From Salvelinus alpinus (Eukaryota > Chordata > Actinopteri > Salmoniformes > Salmonidae): DNA of 64,000 bases. A program made the position numbers and the translations under genes. Below, piece after piece: positions 12,602 through 24,018 of this stretch. The notes beneath the pieces are model-generated. The model searched no databases. It saw nothing but the letters and a program-made list of their open reading frames with translations, and was not told the DNA's origin. Where the stretch lies: NCBI RefSeq assembly GCF_045679555.1, contig NC_092110.1, forward strand, positions 248,001-312,000, in the 5' to 3' direction. The first letter of the stretch is position 1. Each line of letters opens with the position of its first letter.

Positions 12602-12905
12602 TTTTCACACCAAAGTACGTTCATCTCTAGAAGACAGAACGCGTCTCCTTCCTGAGCGGTATGACGCCTGCGTGGTCCCATGGTGTTTATACTTGCGTAC
12701 TGTAAACAATTGTTGGAAAAATTACTTGTGTCATGCGCAAAGTAGATGTCCTAACCGACTTGCCAAAACTATAGTTTGTTAACAAGAAATGTGTGGAGTT
12801 GTTGAAAAACGAGTTAAGTACTCCAACCTAAGTGTATGTAAACTTCCGACTTCAACTGTATAACACAGTATATGTTTTGGTGATTTTTCTGTAAAGCAGT
12901 ATCTG

Positions 12906-13291
12906 TGTCACGTTCCTGACCTGTTTTCTCTTGTTTTGTATGTCTTTATTGGTCAGGGCGTGAGTGTTGGGTGGGTAGTCTATGTTTTGTATTTCTATGT
13001 TGGGTTTTGTGTTCGGCCTGGTATGATTCTCAATTAGAGACAGGTGTGTATCGTTTGTCTCTGATTGAGAGTCATACTAAGGCAGCCAGGGTTTCACTGG
13101 GGTTTTGTGGGTGTTTGTTCCTGTGTCAGTGTTTGGGCCACACAGGACGGTTGAAGGTTAGTCACGTTTGTTGTTTTGTAGTGTCTTGTTTGCTGTTTTC
13201 ATTAAAAGTATGATTAATCACCAATCCGCATCTTGGTCCGATCCATGCTCCTCCTCGTCTGAGGAGGAGAACAACAATGACTGCCTTTACA
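12906..13291 (+). mobile_element. Solo LTR, same family as the 60-63 kb element
   Basis: 386 bp beginning TGTCACGTTCCTGACC and ending GACTGCCTTTACA, with 5-bp target duplications ATCTG at 12901-12905 and 13292-13296. It aligns end to end with the LTRs at 60187-60578 and 62612-63003, in opposite orientation. An ATTAAA-like polyadenylation word occurs at about 13200. A 22-bp hairpin occupies 13021-13077. A solo LTR arises by recombination between the two LTRs of a full element. Confidence 0.93.
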
Positions 13292-13296
13292 ATCTG

Positions 13297-13843
13297 TAGT
13301 TTAAACTACCCATGTCTACAGTGTAGAGGTCACAAACCACAACAAGCCGTCTGAAACTGTTCTGCAGTCATCGCAATAATTATCCTCCGTGTGACTGACA
13401 CAAGTTGCAATGTTGGAAAAAGATTAAGGCGTAGCGATTGAGACAGTTTGCAGACTCTCACAAGAGAAGTGCTCGTTGTACTAGATTGAAAATAGTATTT
13501 CAATCAATACTTTATGCCACTGTGAGTTGGAGGCAGAATTTGACCAAGTATTTTTGTACAGAAGCACAACATTATTTTCTGTCAGTATTCTTCACATATG
13601 GTCAACCGGATTACAAACATCTACTTGTTCAAGGTTATTTACTCATAAACAACAGTCATCTGTACAGGCTACACTTATCCATACTCCCTACGCTCCCTCT
13701 GCCCTCTACCTCCACTCGTCTGCCCCTCTGTCCCTCTCTGTCTGTAATTAGTAATTAGTCTGGTTGGGACCTGCCCAGACCTCTACTGAAACAGCCCCTT
13801 GGCCTGGGAGTTTCCCTGGTGATTAATGTCTCAACCAATGTCA
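13297..13843. other. Intron sequence, no feature recognised
   Basis: Pyrimidine-rich near 13690-13740. No coding similarity. Confidence 0.45.
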
Positions 13844-14205
13844 ATCAAGTTTCAATAAAATGTATTTCATGAAACCCTTTTTACATCTGCAGTTGTAACA
13901 AAGTGCTATACAGATACCCAGCCTAAAACCCCAAAGAGCAAGCAATCCAGATGTAGAAGCATAGTGGCTAGGAAAAACTATCTAGAAAGGCAGGCTCCTA
14001 GGAAGAAACCTAGAGAGGAACCAGGCTCAGAGGGGTGGCCAGTCCTTTTCTGGCTGTGCCAGGTGGAGATTAAAGGCGTATAAGGCCATTTAGGCCAGAT
14101 CTGTTCTTCAAGACGTTCAAACGTTCGTACATGACCAGGAGGTTCAAATAATATCCACAGTGGTTATAGAGGGTGTAGCAGTTTGACACCTCAGCTGTCT
14201 CGACC
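13844..14205 (-). mobile_element. L2-like LINE 3'-end fragment
   Basis: Matches the 3' untranslated region of the LINE copies at 19728 and 42370: shared words include cccagcctaaaaccccaaag and gaggaagaaacctagagagg-like sequence. It is a 5'-truncated insertion, with the 3' end at the left, on the minus strand. No coding part. Confidence 0.88.
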
Positions 14206-14231
14206 ACTGTGTTGACCACTGTCTCGACCAC

Positions 14232-14251
14232 TGTGTGTGTGTGTGTGTGTG
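14232..14251. repeat. (TG)n microsatellite
   Basis: Ten TG units, preceded by two copies of ctcgaccactgtg. Confidence 0.95.
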
Positions 14252-14255
14252 CACG

Positions 14256-16068
14256 TGTTTGTTACAGCAGTGAATGTGTGTGCGACTGTGCGTGTATTTA
14301 CCTGTGTCACCTCCATGTCCTCTTTGTTTTGTCATAGACCCCAGCTTGTTCCCACGTGTCCTTTCAGACAACACAGCTTATTGTCACAGAGACAGCAGGC
14401 TTCTCTGGCTAGCTCCAATCACAGGCCCCCAGCCCTAAAAAAAAAGACCGGATAAGTAATTTGAACCAGTCATGATATGAGAGTAGCTGATAGCGGCACT
14501 AGCGATAGCCCACTCACTCCACCCTGACTGACTCTGCATTGGGAATTACCCACATACAGGATGCACATTCCTAATAGCAAGTTGTATGTGGGACTTTTCA
14601 TTTTGGTAAACCCCACATTTTTTCTTTAGACAAATCCAGGGCTTTCCAGCATCGTTAGAGACACAACATCTGTCAGATGTAGATGTAACATGACAAAAAA
14701 CACTTTGAAGCTGAGTTTTCCTTCTTTTAAGGCAAGTATAAACATTAGTTGTTGTTATGTCAGTTAAGGAAACATATTGGCTATCGCTGTCATTAACAAC
14801 AACCGTCTGTTTTTCGTGAAGGGGAGAGCTTGCTACTCTTGAGTGCTTGCTTGGTTGTGTTAAGGACTGAAAAAAACAGTAATTTTGAATTACATGTTCT
14901 CTGCCTGTTGCTTGTAACCAAGACATTTTAATGACAGATCGAAACTTCAGCTTATGAGACCTTGCTATGTGTTTTGAAGGTTTCCTACTGTATGCTGACT
15001 GAACAAGATTGAAAAGCAACTAGGAAACTAGGCCCTTTGAGAAATGTACTGGACCCAAATGCATTGGGTGCATAACCCATTAGGGCGTCCACCCACGGTG
15101 CTCAAAATGACAGAAATCGCATTTAGATTATGGTAATGCATTTTAACAGAACAGAACTCCTCTAACGAAGAGGCCGATAAAACATAATTTTCAAACATTT
15201 GCCAAAATGCAATTAGAGGAAAAACATCAATCTAAAACGGCCCCCCTGATGCAAGCCGTTCCATATGTGACAGAGATGAAAATAGAAAGAGGGGGAATTT
15301 AAAGATGCAACAACTAGGATGGGTTGCTAATATGACTAGAATTGTGCCTTTGGCTTCTGGATAACAAAAGAAAGTTGATATGAAAACCAATAGAACAAGA
15401 GAGAAATGGCATATGAGTAAGTCTAAGTTTCCCTTATAGTAAATTTTATATATACATTTGCCGAAATTATATAATAAATAATTCTAAATACTTCACCAGA
15501 GAGCATGCTGCAGAGGAATTGAGGATCATTTGCTTCTTTAAAAAAATAGCTGTGAATTGTTTCAAATCACAAGCTCGTAGGCCTACGATGGCTGTTTGGG
15601 AAGCCCACAATTTGTGCAGCGTGCGTGGCAATAGACCTAGCTGATTAGCTGTCAGTGAAAAGCATCTAAAATATGTCTGAAGATAATGTATCTTGAGTAT
15701 AATTGAAAGTGTTGAGACAAGAAGAAGGGGAGGGGTGTGTGGCAATGATATAGGTGTGTCTCTCTCCAGAATGCATGCTCAACGAAGTCTGTTTTTTTAC
15801 ATCCATTGCAAATTATAATAGGTCCTCACAGTATTTGAAAAGTCTTTCCAATAACCTCCCCCTCTAATCAACAAGCCTAGGTGTGAAAGACCAAAATATA
15901 ATGATCTCATGTTCCCATATATCCAGTGGAAACGTCATAAAATACCTGCACACTTTTTCCTTGCACAAAAAGTGTCGAGGCCCTGGATAAATTGTAAGCT
16001 TACCAAACTTGAAACTCACACGCCACCTAATGAAGTAATTGCCTATTGGTTAATTTGAAGCAAGGTAA
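14256..16068. other. Intron sequence, no feature recognised
   Basis: 1.8 kb without recognised repeats. A minus-strand open stretch at 14546-15019 (157 codons) has no family motif, no domain and no obvious splice context, so it is not called a gene. Confidence 0.4.
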
Positions 16069-17480
16069 GAAATCAAGTTTTATTAGTCACATGCGCCAAA
16101 TACAACAGGTGTAGATCTTACAGTGAAATGCTTACTTATGAACCCCTAACCAACAATGTACATGTAGGTAGAGTTATTAAAGTGACTGCATAGATGACAA
16201 CAGAGTAGCAGTGGTGTAAAGAGGGGGTGTAGTAGCTTTCTTTCCGCTTTACCATAGCCACTGCCCAAGCTTGAAGCGGGGTTGTTTCGTACGCATACAG
16301 TCCACACTCAAGGTTTCCAAACGGCCAAACATTCAATGAGATCCAGGGATATGGTGCAACAATTTTTTTTATTCTTATATCTAACAAAAAATGATTATCC
16401 AATCAAGTTAAAGCATAGATTACTTGATATGGGAAATACATAATATGATCTGTCTGTCTGTATGTATGTCTGTATGGTCAAAAAACTATACCGCTCCCGC
16501 GTCTAGCAAGGACTCCTTCCCCCGAAGGCCCAACTTCCTGCCTTTATCCTAACACACTTACCACAGTACAATGAATGGGCAAGAGGGGGGGGCCAAAAAC
16601 TAAGTTACACTAACAACAAATTAATATATCTCAATCAGGTAAATATAAATCATAAAGGTATGTACCTAATATTTTATCATATACATTAATATTTCATATA
16701 TTTACACAAATGTACATGGAGTTCGGTATGTTCAGTCTTTTATACAAATATGTCCAAATCGGCTCTAACGGGGTGAGGGTTGCACTGCAAATAGTCTGGG
16801 TAGCCATTTGACTAGATGTTCAGGAGTCTTAGAAGGGGTAGAAGCTGTTTAGAAGCCTCTTGGACCTAGACTTGGTGCTCCGGTACCGCTTGCTGTGCGG
16901 TAGCAGAGAGAGTCTATGACTAGGGTGGCTGGAGTCTTTGACAGTTTTTAGGGCCTTCCTCTGACACCACCTGGTATAGAGGTCCTGGATGGCAGGAAGC
17001 TTGGCCCCAGTGATGTACTGGGCCTTTTGCACTACCCTCTAGTGCCTTGCGGTCGGAGGCCGAGCAGTTGCCATACCAGCCAGTGAGGCAATCAGTTAGG
17101 ATGCTCTTGATGACGCATCTGTAGAAAGTTTTGATGATCTGAGGACCCATGTCTAATCTTTAGTCTTTTCAGTCTCGGCCGCTCTTTCTCCGCCTCCTCT
17201 TCATGCAGATCACGGGGATCGAGGTCTGTTCCCGAGGAAGCGGTATATCCTTCGCGTCGTGCTCGTCAGAGTCATGAGAGGAATAAAAAGGATTCTGCAA
17301 GTCCGTGATGAGTAATCACAGTCCTGATGTCCAGAAGTTATTTTCGGTCATAAGAGACGGTAGCGGCAACATTATGTACAAAATAAGTAAAAAAATAAGG
17401 TGCAAATTAACGAACAATAAACAGAATCGGCTGGGGGCACGTAAAATGGTTGCCTTCTGCTCCGGCGCCATCTTAGTGCA
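16069..17480 (-). mobile_element. Non-LTR retrotransposon, both ends kept and middle deleted
   Basis: The 3' end (aatcaagttttattagtcac) is at the left and a 5' region (gcactaagatggcgccggag on the minus strand) at the right. Between them lies the C-terminal end of the reverse-transcriptase protein at 16829-17150. Most of the coding region is lost at a junction near 17160. Roughly 16230-16780 seems to be an unrelated insertion, since LINE sequence resumes at 16785. The exact clade is not certain. Confidence 0.75.
16829..17150 (-). pseudogene. LINE reverse-transcriptase C-terminal remnant
   Basis: Two overlapping frames. One has MGPQIIKTFYRCVIKSILTD followed by CLTGWYGNCSASDRKALEG; the other has AQYITGAKLPAIQDLYTRWC and HPSHRLSLLPHSKRYRSTKS. 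These motifs follow the RT core in a common fish non-LTR element. A frameshift separates the two halves, near the run corresponding to ctaccctctagtgcc. No RT catalytic motif is present. Confidence 0.8.
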
Positions 17481-18087
17481 TGAGACATGCCTCATAATAT
17501 GAAATAAAACCTTTCAGGTTTCAAACAATTAAGTAGGCCTATGTTTTGAAAATACATAGCTCACATTGTAAAGTGGTGGGTGACACGTTGCCTGTATTTA
17601 AATGCTGAATGGGAGCCGCGCTTCAATGACCAAATAAAATGAGTAACTCTTTTTAATCGTGGCCGTCAACTTTTGTTAATACGTCTTTGCATTTAGATGT
17701 GTTGCACAATGAATGGGCTTGATTTGATTTTGATTTATAAAAGGACATTTTACTCCAGTCGCAACCAGCTGAGGAGCTGCAGCAGAAATCCCGCAAAAAA
17801 TAGGCTATGTGGGTGTGATAGTTGTGTTTTTATGAATAAGATAGGCATACATGACGACAAACGGAGATAGTCACGCCAATTTAAGTCCACTCAATTATGC
17901 AAATTAACCTGTGAACATGCTGGTCAAATGTGTTTCCAACAATGAATAAAAAGCATTATTTTGCAATGGGATAGATTTTTCTCCCGGTCAATTTGGCTGG
18001 CAACAATTTTATTTATCGGCTTTTAATTTGCTCCGAACCGACAAGGTGAATAATCTGTGGTTGTGCCTTTTGAGCAAGGCACTTCAA
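17481..18087. other. Intron sequence, no feature recognised
   Basis: No coding similarity or known repeat. Confidence 0.4.
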
Positions 18088-18222
18088 CCAGTCAATCAAA
18101 TGTATTTATTAAGCCCTTCTTACCCCAGCTGATGTCACAAAGTGCTGTACAGAAACCCAGCCTAAAACCCCAAACAGCAAGCAATGCAGGTGTAGAAGCA
18201 CGGTGGCTAGGAAAAACTAAGC
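18088..18222 (-). mobile_element. L2-like LINE 3'-terminal fragment
   Basis: About 135 bp matching the 3' end of the LINE at 19728 (aatcaaatgtatttattaag, agaaacccagcctaaaaccc, ggtggctaggaaaaacta). It abuts the Tc1 fragment that follows. Confidence 0.88.
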
Positions 18223-19031
18223 GTTACCTTTGCTGCGGAGGATAAGTTCATTAGAGTTACCAGCCTCAGAAATTGCAGGCCAAATAAATGCTTCAGAGTT
18301 CAACTAACAGACACATCTCAGAGGAGACTGTGTGAATCAGGCCTTCATGGTCAAATTGCTGCATAGAAACCACTACGAAAGGACACTAATAACAAGAAGA
18401 GACTTGCTTGAGCCAAGAAACACGAGCAATGGACATTAGACTGGTGGAAATCTGTCCTTTCCAAATGTGAGATTTTGGGCTCCAACCGCCTTGTCTTTGT
18501 GAGACGCAGAGTAGCATTTGGTACCCACCATGAAGCATAGAGGAGGTGGTGTGGGGGTGCTTTGCTGGTGACACTGTCTGTGATTTATTTAGAATTCAAG
18601 TTACACTTGACCAGTATCCCATCTGGTTTGGGCTTAGTGGGACTATCATTTGTTTTTCAACAGAACAATGACCCAACACACCTCCAGGCTGTGTAAGGGC
18701 TATTTGACCAAGAAGGAGAGTGATGGATTGCTGCATCAGATGACATTGGCCTCCACAATCACCCGACCTCAAGATGGTTTGGGATGAGTTGGACCGCAGA
18801 GTGAAGGAAAAGCAGCCAACCAGTGCTCAGCATATGTGGGAACTCCTTCAAGACTGTTGGAAAAGCATTCCAGGTGAAGCTGGTTGAGAGAATGCCAAGA
18901 GTGTGCAAAGCTGTCATCAAGGCATTTGTTAAACACTTTTTTTGGTTACCACATGATTCCATGTGTGTTATTTCATAGTTTTGATGTCTTCACTATTATT
19001 CTATAATGTAGAAAACATTTGACTGGTACTG
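18223..19031 (+). pseudogene. Tc1 group B transposon, degenerate transposase and right end
   Basis: Plus-strand transposase relic: recognisable words include LDWWKSVLSKCEILGSNRLV, EQWTLD and the C-terminal KLVERMPRVCKAVIKAF. Ends tttgactggtactg at 19031, the group B terminus, before TA. The left terminal repeat and N-terminal coding part are missing, and several stops interrupt the frame. Not functional. Confidence 0.82.
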
Positions 19032-19033
19032 TA

Positions 19034-19727
19034 AGTATTCATACCCCTGAGTCAATACATGTTAGATTTACCTTTGGCAGCGATTACAGCTTTGAGTCTT
19101 TCTGTGTAAGTCTCTAAGGGTTTTGTACACCTGCATTGTACACTATTTGCCCATTTATTCTTTATAAAATTATTCAAGCTCTGTCAAATTGGTTGTTTAT
19201 CATTGCTAGACAACCATTTTCAAGTCTTGTCATAGATTTTCAAGGCGATTTAAGTCAAACTGTAACTAATCCACTCAGGAACATTCACTGTCATCTTGTT
19301 ATGCAACTCCTGTGTAAATTTGGCCTTGTTTTAGGTTATTGTCCTGCTGAAAGGTGAATTCATCTCCCAGTATTTGGTGGAAAGCAGACCGAACCAGGTT
19401 TTCCTCTAGGATTTTGCCCGTGCTTAGCTCTGTTTAATTTCTTATCCTGAAAAAGTTACAACCATACCCATAAGATGATCCAGCCAGTACTATGCTTGAA
19501 AATATGGAGAGTCGTACTAAGTCATGTATTGGATTTGTCCCATACATAACACTTTGTATTCAGGAACAAAAGTTTGTTTTGACACACTTTCTTTTGCAGT
19601 GTTACTGTAATCCCTTGTTGCAAACAGGGTGCATGGTTTGGAATATTTTATTCTGTACCAGCTTCTTTTTTTCACTCTGTGAATTAGGCTAGTATTGTGG
19701 AGTACCTACAATGATGATGATCCATCA
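19034..19727 (-). mobile_element. Tc1 transposon, group C, truncated
   Basis: Starts inside the terminal repeat at agtattcataccc, directly after the TA bordering the previous element. Minus-strand transposase relics continue to about 19727, where LINE copy 1 begins. Group C has termini of the type CAGTGCCTTCAGAAAGTATT. A similar relic occurs at 52935-53190. Confidence 0.72.
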
Positions 19728-20900
19728 TCAAATCAAATCAAAATCAAATCAAATGTATTTATATAGCCCTTCGTACATCAGCTGATATCTCAAAGTGCTG
19801 TGCAGAAACCCAGCCTAAACCCCTAACAGCAAGCAATGCAGGTGTAGAAGCACGGTGGCTAGGAAAAACTCCCTAGAAAAGCCAAAACCTAGGAAGAAAC
19901 CTAGAGAGGAACCAGGCTATGAGGGGTGGCCAGTCCACTTCTGGCTGTGCCGGGTGGAGATTATAACAGAACATGGCCAAGATGTTCAAATGTTCATAAA
20001 TGACCAGCATTGTCAAATAATAATAATCACAGTAGTTGTCGAGGGTGCAGCAAGCCAGCACCTCAGGAGTAAATGTCAGTTGGCTTTTCATAGCCGATCA
20101 TTAAAAGTATCTCTACCGCTCCTGCGGTCTCTAGAGAGTTGAAAACAGCAGGTCTGGGACAGGTAGCACGTCCGGTGAACAGGTCAGGGTTCCATAGCCG
20201 CAGGCAGAACAGTTGAAACTGGAGCAGCAACACGGCCAGGTGGACTGGGGACAGCAAGGAGTCATCATGCCAGATCGTCCTGAGGCATGGTCCTAGGCCT
20301 CAGGTCCTCCGAGAGAGAGAAAGAAAGAGAGAAAGAGAGAATTAGAGAGAGCATACTTAAATTCACACAGGACACCGGATAAGACAGGAGAAGTACACCA
20401 GATATAACAAACTGACCCTAGCCCCCTGACACATAAACTACTGCAGCATAAATACTGGAGGCTGAGACACGAGGGATCAGGAGACACTGTGGCCCCATCC
20501 GATGATACCCCCGGACAGGGCCAAACAGGAAGGATATAACCCCACCCACTTTGCCAAAGCACAGCCCCCACACCACTAGAGGGATAACTTCAACCACCAA
20601 CTTACCATCCTGAGACAAGGCCGAGTATAGCCCACAAAGATCTCCGCCACGGCACAACCCAAGCGGGGGCGCCAACCCAGACAGGAAGATCACGTCAGTG
20701 ACTCAACCCACTCAAGTGACGCACCCCTCCTAGGGACGGCATGAAAGAGCACCAGTAAGCCAGTGACTCAGCCCCTGTAATAGGGTTAGAGGCAGTGAAT
20801 CCCAGTGGAGAGAGGGGAACCGGCCAGGCAGAGACAGCAAGGGCGGTTCGTTGCTCCAGAGCCTTTCCGTTCACCTTCACACTCCTGGGCCAGACTACAC

Positions 20901-22756
20901 TCAATCATAGGACCTACTGAAGAGATGAGTCTTCAGTAAAGACTTAAAGGTTGAGACCGAGTCTGCGTCTCTCACATGGGTAGGCAGACCATTCCATAAA
21001 AATGGAGATCTATAGGAGAAAGCCCTGCCTCCAGCTGTTTGCTTAGAAATCCTAGGGACAATTAGGAGGCCTGCGTCTTGTGACCGTAGCGTACGTGTTG
21101 GTATGTACGGCAGGACCAACTCGGAAAGATAGGTAGAAGCAAGCCCATGTAATGCTTTGTAGGTTAGCAGTAAAACCTTGAAATCAGTCCTTGCCTTAAC
21201 AGGAAGCCAGTGTAGGGAGGCTAGCACTGGAGTAATATGATCAAATTTTGGGGTTCTTAGGTTAGCACTAACTGAAGTTATTTAGTGCTTTATCCGGGTA
21301 GCCGGAAAGTAGAGCATTGCAGTAGTCTAATCTAGAAGTAACAAAAGCATGGATTAATTTTTCTGCATCATTTTTGGACAGAAAATTTCTGATTTTTGCA
21401 ATGTTACATAGATGGAAAAAAGCTGTCCTTGAAACAGTCTTCATATGTTCGTCAAAAGAGAGATCAGGGTCCAGAGTAACGCCGAGGTCCTTCACAGTTT
21501 TATTTGAGACGACTTTACAACCATCAATATTAATTGTCAGATTCAACAGAAGATCTCTTTGTTTCTTGGGACCTAGAACAAGCATCTCTGTTTTGTCCGA
21601 GTTTAAAAGTAGAATGTTTTCAGCCATACACTTCCTCATGTCTGAAACACAGGCTTCTAGCGAGGGCAATTTTGGGACTTCACCATGTTTCATTGAAATG
21701 TACAGCTGTGTGTCATCCGCATAGCAGTGAAAGTTAACATTATGTTTTCGAATGACATCCAAGAGGTAAAATATATAGTGAAAACAATAGCGGTCCTTAA
21801 ACGGAACCTTGAGGAACACCGAAACGTACAGTTGATTTGTCAGAGGACAAACCATTCACAGAGACAAGCTGATATCTTTCCGACAGATAAGATCTAAACC
21901 AGGCCAGAACTTGTCCGTGTAGACCAATTTGGGTTTCCAATCTCTCCAAAAGAATGTGGTGATCGATGGTATCAAAGGCAGCACTAAGGTCTAGTAGCAC
22001 GAGGACAGATAGAGAGCCTCGGGCTGACGCCATTAAAAGGTCATTTAAAAGGTCATTTCACAAGTGCAGTCTCAGTGCTATGATGGGGTCTAAAACCAGA
22101 CTGAAGCATTTCATATACATTGTTTGTCTTCAGGAAGGCAGTGAGTTGCTGCGCAACAGCTTTTTCAAAAAAATGGAGGGGAATGGGATATTCGATATAG
22201 GCCGATAGTTTTTTATATTTTCTGGGTCAAGGTTTGGCTTTTTCAAGAGAGGCTTTATTACTGCCACTTTTAGTGAGTTTGGTACACATCCGGTGGATAG
22301 AGAGCCGTTTATTATGTTCAACATAGGAGGGCCAAGCACATGAAGCAGCTCTTTCAGTAGTTTATTTGGAATAGGATCCAGTATGCAGCATGAAGGTTTA
22401 GAGGCCATGATTATTTTCATCATTGTGTCAAGAGATATAGTACTAAAACACTTAAGTGTCTCTCCCGATCCTAGGTCCTGGCAGAGTTGTGCAGACTCAG
22501 GACAGCTGAGCTTTGGAGGAATACGCAGATTTAAAGAGGAGTCCGTAATTTGCTTTCTAATGATCATGATCTTTTCCTCAAAGAAGTTCATGAATGTATT
22601 ACTGCTGAAGTGAAAGCCATCCTCACTTGGGGAATGCTGCTTTTTAGTTAGCTTTGCGACAGTATCAAAAATAAATTTAGGATTGTTCTTATTTTCCTCA
22701 ATTAAGTTGGAAAAATAGGATGATCGAGCAGCAGTGAGGGCTCTTCGGTACTGCAC
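20901..22756 (-). pseudogene. LINE copy 1 reverse transcriptase (frameshifted)
   Basis: RT motifs in order: IKNYRPISNIPF near 22200; [20 protein letters not shown] in 21797-22033, the RT motif A region with the first catalytic Asp; [16 protein letters not shown] and VPQGSV; then [12 protein letters not shown] in 21268-21855, the YADD catalytic pair. After it come [16 protein letters not shown] and [14 protein letters not shown], with a C-terminal part at 20901-21227 (LHWLPVKARTDFKVLLLTYK). At least three frame breaks separate the blocks. The catalytic residues themselves are retained. Confidence 0.92.
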
Positions 22757-22868
22757 GGTACTGTCTTTCCAAGCTAGTCGGAAGACTTCCAGTTGTGTGG
22801 CACCATTTCCGTTCCAATTTTCTGGAAGCTTGCTTTCAGAGCTCGGGTATTTTCTGTATACTAGTGAG

Positions 22869-23909
22869 CTAGTTTCTTATGAAAAATGTTTTTAGGGGTG
22901 CAACTGCATCTAGGGTATTGCGCAAGGTTAAATTGAGTTCCTCGGTTAGGTGGTTAACTGATTTTTGTCCTCTGATGTCCTTGGGTATGCAGAAGGAGTC
23001 TGGAAGGGCATCAAGGAATCTTTGTGTTGTCTGAGAATTTATAGCATGACTTTTGATGCTCCTTGGTTGGGGTCTGAGCAGATTATTTGTTGCGATTGCA
23101 AACGTAATAAAATGGTGGTCCGACAGTCCAGGATTATGAGGAAAAACATTAAGATCCACAACATTTATTCCATGGGACAAAACTAGGTCCAGAGTATGAC
23201 TGTGGCAGTGAGTAGGTCCAGAGACATGTTGGACAAAACCCACTGAGTCAATGATGGCTCCGAAAGCCTTTTGGAGTGGGTCTGTGGACTTTTCCATGTG
23301 AATATTAAAATCACCCAAAATTAGAATATTATCTGCTATGACTACAAGGTCCGATAGGAATTCAGGGAACTCAGTGAGGAACGCTGTATATGGCCCAGGA
23401 GGCCTGTAAACAGTAGCTATAAAAAGTGATTGAGTAGGCTGCATAGATTTCATGACTAGAAGCTCAAAAGACAAAAACGTCTTTTTTTTTTTTGTAAATT
23501 GAAATTTGCTATCGTAAATGTTAGCAACACCTCCGCCTTTGCGGGATGCACGGGGGATATGGTCACTAGTGTAACCAGGAGGTGAGGCCTCATTTAACAC
23601 AGTAAATTCATCAGGCTTAAGCCATGTTTCAGTCAGGCCAATCACATCAAGATTATGATCAGTGATTAGTTCATTGACTATAACTGCCTTTGAAGTGAGG
23701 GATCTAACATTAAGTAGCCCTATTTTGAGATGTGAGGTATCACGATCTCTTTCAATAATGGCAGGAATGGAGGAGGTCTTTATCCTAGTGAGATTGCTAA
23801 GGCGAACACCGCCATGTTTAGTTTTGCCCAACCTAGGTCGAGGCACAGACACAGTCTCAATGGGGATAACTAAGCTGACTACACTGACTATGCTAGTGGC
23901 AGACTCCAC
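22869..23909 (-). CDS. LINE copy 1 AP-endonuclease domain, intact 346-codon frame
   Basis: Endonuclease-exonuclease-phosphatase domain that nicks target DNA for LINE insertion. HLKIGLLNVRSL is the first active-site block, LDVIGLTETWL carries the catalytic Glu, TVYRPPG and ILILGDFNIHM hold the Asp-Asn motif, HTLDLVLS follows, and LSDHHFITFAI gives the final Asp-His pair. All expected catalytic blocks are visible. The frame stops just before the RT, so the normal fusion with RT is lost. It is part of a retrotransposon, not a host gene, and is antisense within babam2. Confidence 0.9.
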   Translation of the reverse strand: MESATSIVSVVSLVIPIETVSVPRPRLGKTKHGGVRLSNLTRIKTSSIPAIIERDRDTSHLKIGLLNVRSLTSKAVIVNELITDHNLDVIGLTETWLKPDEFTVLNEASPPGYTSDHIPRASRKGGGVANIYDSKFQFTKKKKTFLSFELLVMKSMQPTQSLFIATVYRPPGPYTAFLTEFPEFLSDLVVIADNILILGDFNIHMEKSTDPLQKAFGAIIDSVGFVQHVSGPTHCHSHTLDLVLSHGINVVDLNVFPHNPGLSDHHFITFAIATNNLLRPQPRSIKSHAINSQTTQRFLDALPDSFCIPKDIRGQKSVNHLTEELNLTLRNTLDAVAPLKTFFIRN

Positions 23910-24018
23910 TAAGCTGGCAGGCTGGCTAACAGCCAGGCTTGGTCCTGTTTGTGGGTGAGTCCCAGAAAGAGGGCCAATTATCTACAAATTCTATCTTTTG
24001 GGAGGGGCAGAAAACAGT

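Larger units (their letters stand above)
11369..12858 (-). mobile_element. Tc1 transposon, group A, with nested insertion
   Basis: Left terminus cagttgaagttggaagtgta and right terminus taaacttccgacttcaactg, flanked by TA (11367-11368, 12859-12860). 1490 bp including a 220-bp insertion at 12119-12338. The minus-strand transposase is recognisable but broken. Confidence 0.93.

Noticed and set aside
14546-15019. 157-codon minus-strand open stretch
   Set aside because: The longest open frame in apparently unique DNA, but no recognisable family or domain. Kept as unannotated; a protein search could change this.
15230-15260. Possible CpG-island or promoter signal near GC-rich patches
   Set aside because: No CpG clustering over a useful length. 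The GC-rich parts of the window are exons, SINEs and the LTR-element interior.
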